DNA of 64,000 nt from Pseudomonas wayambapalatensis (lineage in GTDB: Bacteria; Pseudomonadota; Gammaproteobacteria; Pseudomonadales; Pseudomonadaceae). How positions within the stretch are numbered: position 1 is the stretch's first letter; every line of letters starts with the position of its first letter. Both the position numbers and the translations under genes were made by a program. Location of the stretch: assembly GCA_014268975.2 (NCBI GenBank), contig CP077096.1, forward strand, positions 367,001 to 431,000. Direction: 5' to 3'. This document shows positions 62,771 through 64,000 of this stretch, one piece after another. The notes under the pieces are model-generated. The model was not told the DNA's origin, searched no databases, and saw only the letters and a list, made by a program, of their open reading frames with translations.

Positions 62771-62818
62771 AAACGAATTTATATCTAAATGTAATTTAGA
62801 TAGTCGTTTATGGAATAA
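62771..62818. promoter_or_regulatory. Palindromic operator upstream of the cystine-type symporter
   Basis: TATCTAAAT (62782-62790) and ATTTAGATA (62794-62802) are exact inverted repeats with a 3-base centre. AAACGA (62771-62776) and TCGTTT (62804-62809) form a second, outer inverted pair. GGAATAA (62812-62818) follows. This AT-rich site lies 75-125 bases upstream of the symporter start. Confidence 0.55.
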
Positions 62819-62936
62819 CGGGCTGTCGCGGTTGGCAATGAACATGCCGTTTCGAGCTCTTTCGAGGTCGGTGCCAGACGTCTGCCTGTCATGCAGGCGG
62901 TCTAGGCTTGAGCGGCCATGTCTCTGGAGAACGCAC

Positions 62937-63995
62937 ATGATGTCTGCTCCGAAACTCCTCGCGGGCGGTCTCGCCCTACTGCTCAGTGCCAGCACCTGGG
63001 CGGCTACCGAACTCAAGCACTGGCCCGCCGAGGCCGCAAAACAGCTCGACACGATGATCGCTGCCAATGCCCACAAGGGTAACTACGCGGTCTTCGACAT
63101 GGACAACACCAGCTATCGCTACGACCTCGAGGAAGCGCTGCTGCCGTTCATGGAGAACAAGGGCCTGCTGACACGCGACAAGCTCGATCCTTCGCTGAAG
63201 CTGATCCCGTTCAAGGATACCGCCGAGCACAAGGAGAGCCTGTTCAGCTACTACTATCGCCTGTGCGAAATCGATGACATGGTCTGCTACCCCTGGGTGG
63301 CGCAGGTGTTCTCGGGCTTCACGCTCAAGGAACTGAAGGTTCAGGTCGATGAGCTGATGGCTTCGAACAAGCCGGTTCCCAGCACCTACTTCGAAGGCGA
63401 TCAGGTCAAGAGTATCGAGGTGCAGCCGCCGAAGGTCTTCACCGGCCAGGCCGAGCTGTACAACAAGCTGATGGAGAACGGCATCGAGGTCTACGTGATC
63501 TCGGCCGCGTCCGAGGAGCTGGTGCGCATGGTCGCGTCCGATCCCAAGTATGGCTACAACGTCAAGCCGCAGAACGTGATCGGCGTCAGCCTGCTGCTCA
63601 AGGACCGCGCCAGCGGCGCGCTGACCACGGCGCGCAAGCAGATCAGCGAAGGCCACTATGATGCCAAGGCCAACGAGGGCCTGGAGTTGACGCCCTATCT
63701 GTGGACACCCGCCACCTGGATGGCTGGCAAGCAGGCAGCCATCCTGACCTACATCGATGAGTGGAAGCGACCGGTGCTGGTAGGCGGCGATACGCCGACC
63801 AGCGACGGCTATATGCAGTTTCACGGGGTCGACGTGGGCAAGGGCGGCATCCACCTGTGGATAAACCGCAAGGCCAAGTACATGGACCAACTGAACGGAA
63901 TGATCGCCAAGCATGCGGCGGCGCAGGCGAAGGAAGGGTTGCCGGTGACGGCGGACAAGAACTGGGTGATCGTGACGCCGGAGCAGATTCAGTAA
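62937..63995 (+). CDS. pchP: Phosphorylcholine phosphatase-like HAD enzyme
   Basis: 352-residue exported HAD phosphatase. Signal peptide KLLAGGLALLLSASTWAAT. Motif I is FDMDNTSYRYD (Asp54 and Asp56), motif II VISAASEELV, motif III Lys in the AGKQAAI region and motif IV GGDTPTSDGYMQF. These match the pattern described for P. aeruginosa PchP, which releases phosphate from phosphorylcholine in the periplasm, and length fits. ATG 62937 has a GGAGA site 6 bases away; the longer frame from 62832 lacks a signal head. Confidence 0.85.
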   Translation: MMSAPKLLAGGLALLLSASTWAATELKHWPAEAAKQLDTMIAANAHKGNYAVFDMDNTSYRYDLEEALLPFMENKGLLTRDKLDPSLKLIPFKDTAEHKESLFSYYYRLCEIDDMVCYPWVAQVFSGFTLKELKVQVDELMASNKPVPSTYFEGDQVKSIEVQPPKVFTGQAELYNKLMENGIEVYVISAASEELVRMVASDPKYGYNVKPQNVIGVSLLLKDRASGALTTARKQISEGHYDAKANEGLELTPYLWTPATWMAGKQAAILTYIDEWKRPVLVGGDTPTSDGYMQFHGVDVGKGGIHLWINRKAKYMDQLNGMIAKHAAAQAKEGLPVTADKNWVIVTPEQIQ

Positions 63996-64000
63996 GCGTT

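Noticed and set aside
62832..62936. N-terminal extension of the pchP-like gene
   Set aside because: It puts 35 atypical residues before a clear signal peptide; the ATG at 62937 has a good ribosome site.

Overview
The window is a high-GC stretch of a Pseudomonas chromosome, most likely of the P. putida group. This rests on protein sequence character, on many copies of the Pseudomonas palindromic REP (tgtaggagcgggcttgcc type), and on a gene order that from memory resembles a continuous stretch of the P. putida KT2440 chromosome (spu/pot, cys, serA, rpiA-ilvA, rppH-ptsP-lgt-thyA, cadR-cadA, folA). No alignment was run. No rRNA, tRNA, CRISPR array, prophage or IS element other than a RAYT/REP unit was seen. 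It reads as core chromosome with small accessory pieces.

Layout. 1-6415: polyamine use, with the 3' end of a SpuC-type aminotransferase, two periplasmic polyamine-binding proteins (spuD, spuE) and the spuFGH ABC transporter. 6423-7120: a REP-associated tyrosine transposase (RAYT) with inverted REP pairs on both sides. 7229-12428: an RND efflux pump with two tandem adaptor lipoproteins and no outer-membrane channel gene. 12543-25268: a sulfur-linked block with oscA-sbp-cysTWA, a TonB-ExbB-ExbD set, a small hydrolase, a degenerate AAA+ sigma-54-activator-like protein, a MetQ-family binding protein and a four-gene polar amino acid ABC transporter. 25311-33566: mixed genes, including alpha/beta hydrolases, a penicillin/AHL acylase, a two-CxC thioredoxin-like protein, DUF2059, a probable EF-Tu prolyl hydroxylase, DUF523, an internally shortened binding protein and DUF4399. 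33686-43557: serA divergent from a D-2-hydroxyglutarate dehydrogenase-like gene, an FAH-family gene, two tandem SdiA-regulated-family genes, rpiA divergent from ilvA, DUF2269, a HAD phosphatase and rppH. 43580-49431: ptsP, NRDE, TauE/SafE, lgt, thyA. 49478-52285: cadR and cadA, divergent around a CadR-type operator. 52295-57756: a LysR regulator, a 2-aminoethylphosphonate-type ABC transporter and a PhnZ-like HD oxygenase. 57936-64000: a GTPase/membrane-protein pair (DUF3482/DUF2868), folA, a cystine-type symporter and a phosphorylcholine phosphatase-like gene.

How the genes work together. Polyamine import feeds SpuC transamination. Sulfate import (sbp, cysTWA) sits with sulfur-starvation genes, and three distant genes in or near that theme share a GGAATAA/TTATTCC motif in their upstream regions. 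SerA and the D-2-hydroxyglutarate dehydrogenase probably form a coupled pair, because SerA can make D-2-hydroxyglutarate while reducing 2-oxoglutarate. The phosphonate importer and the HD oxygenase probably take up and oxidatively cleave a 2-amino- or trimethylamino-ethylphosphonate, although the partner hydroxylase (PhnY/TmpA) is not in the window.

Least-explained items: the sigma-54-activator-like protein without GAFTGA, arginine fingers or a DNA-binding domain; the PhnZ-like enzyme without its partner; the DUF3482/DUF2868 pair; the lobe-deleted binding protein; and a hybrid REP element.
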